NCBI GenBank assembly: GCA_944388385.1
Contig: CALXIO010000017.1
Span: forward strand, 1-54,756
Reading direction: 5' to 3'
Origin: an uncultured Ruminiclostridium sp.
Lineage (GTDB): Bacteria > Bacillota > Clostridia > Oscillospirales > Ruminococcaceae
Length of the DNA: 54,756 nucleotides
Position 1 is the stretch's first letter, and the number at the start of each line of letters is the position of its first letter. The notes beneath the pieces are model-generated. The model saw only the letters and a list, made by a program, of their open reading frames with translations, made no database searches and was not told the DNA's origin. The position numbers and the translations under genes are program-made. Positions 54,718 through 54,756 of this stretch are shown here, one piece after another.

Positions 54718-54756
54718 CCCCCTTATGGTAGAATAAAAGAAACTACCGTAAGGGGG
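54718..54756. repeat. Inverted repeat at the window end, possible mobile-element edge
   Basis: CCCCCTTATGGTAG (54718-54731) and CTACCGTAAGGGGG (54743-54756) pair over 14 positions with one G-U, around an 11-base A-rich loop. Just upstream GTCC and GGAC flank AGTAAAAAC (54687-54703). The sequence is unlike the intergenic spacers elsewhere in the window and could be the leader or terminal part of an insertion sequence continuing beyond the window. No transposase is visible. Confidence 0.3.

Noticed and set aside
1..54756. CRISPR array, prophage or complete insertion sequence
   Set aside because: No regularly spaced direct repeats, no cas, integrase, transposase or phage structural genes were seen on either strand.

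Overview
The window reads as a chromosomal segment of a low-to-moderate-GC anaerobic Firmicute, most likely a gut Clostridium-class organism of the Oscillospiraceae/Ruminococcus type. Evidence: an AT-rich background with strong TTGACA/TATAAT promoters and GGAGG ribosome sites, a MurT/GatD pair, an isoleucine T-box, two [FeFe]-hydrogenase-type proteins with Rex, an L-fucose operon and a GH3 glycosidase. No phage genes, CRISPR array or complete insertion sequence were seen. Family assignments come from recognised motifs and overall similarity; no database search was run.

Layout. 1-12,050 (minus): rpoB-rpoC, then the str operon rpsL-rpsG-fusA-tuf, with separate promoters before rpoB, rpsL and tuf. 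The rpsL promoter is superimposed on the rpoC terminator. 12,336-18,481 (minus): the sbcDC nuclease operon and murT-gatD (lipid II glutamate amidation). 18,585-24,420 (plus): L-fucose catabolism (fucI, a RhaB-type kinase, fucU, fucA, and fucO from its own promoter with a Rex-like site). 24,419-32,603 (minus): a ferredoxin/FrhB/pyruvyl-transferase fusion, yicC, a ynbB-like PLP enzyme, a GNAT acetyltransferase, two tandem M42 aminopeptidases and a LysR regulator. 32,681-38,444 (minus): the most distinctive block, a compact operon rex - [2Fe-2S] ferredoxin - hotdog thioesterase - sensory hydrogenase (HydS) - PP2C phosphatase - [FeFe]-hydrogenase. It looks like a self-contained redox/H2-sensing circuit.

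38,533-42,998: an orphan HAD-type protein (COG5610-like) and, divergently, a secreted cell-wall-anchored protein with four lamin-tail-like repeats, a predicted propeller and an SPQTG sorting motif. 43,006-46,839: a small imperfect inverted-repeat element, tRNA-Leu(CAG), a long mnmA 3' region with a possible small RNA, mnmA, and a metG with an atypical KMSKS loop. 46,931-51,326: a LacI-type sensor fused to GGDEF, and a GH3 beta-glucosidase. 51,436-54,642: a DUF4358-like lipoprotein, an Ile T-box controlling ilvA-ridA, and a divergent dihydrofolate reductase. The last 39 bases form an inverted repeat cut by the window edge.

How they fit together: fucose is split to dihydroxyacetone phosphate and lactaldehyde, and FucO disposes of NADH by making 1,2-propanediol. 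Hydrogenase is the other electron sink. Rex, which senses NADH/NAD+, sits in the hydrogenase operon, and a Rex-like site overlaps the fucO promoter. The window may therefore encode a linked redox-balancing strategy, but this is inference. Start sites were corrected for many genes using Shine-Dalgarno positions and family N-termini; several use TTG or GTG.
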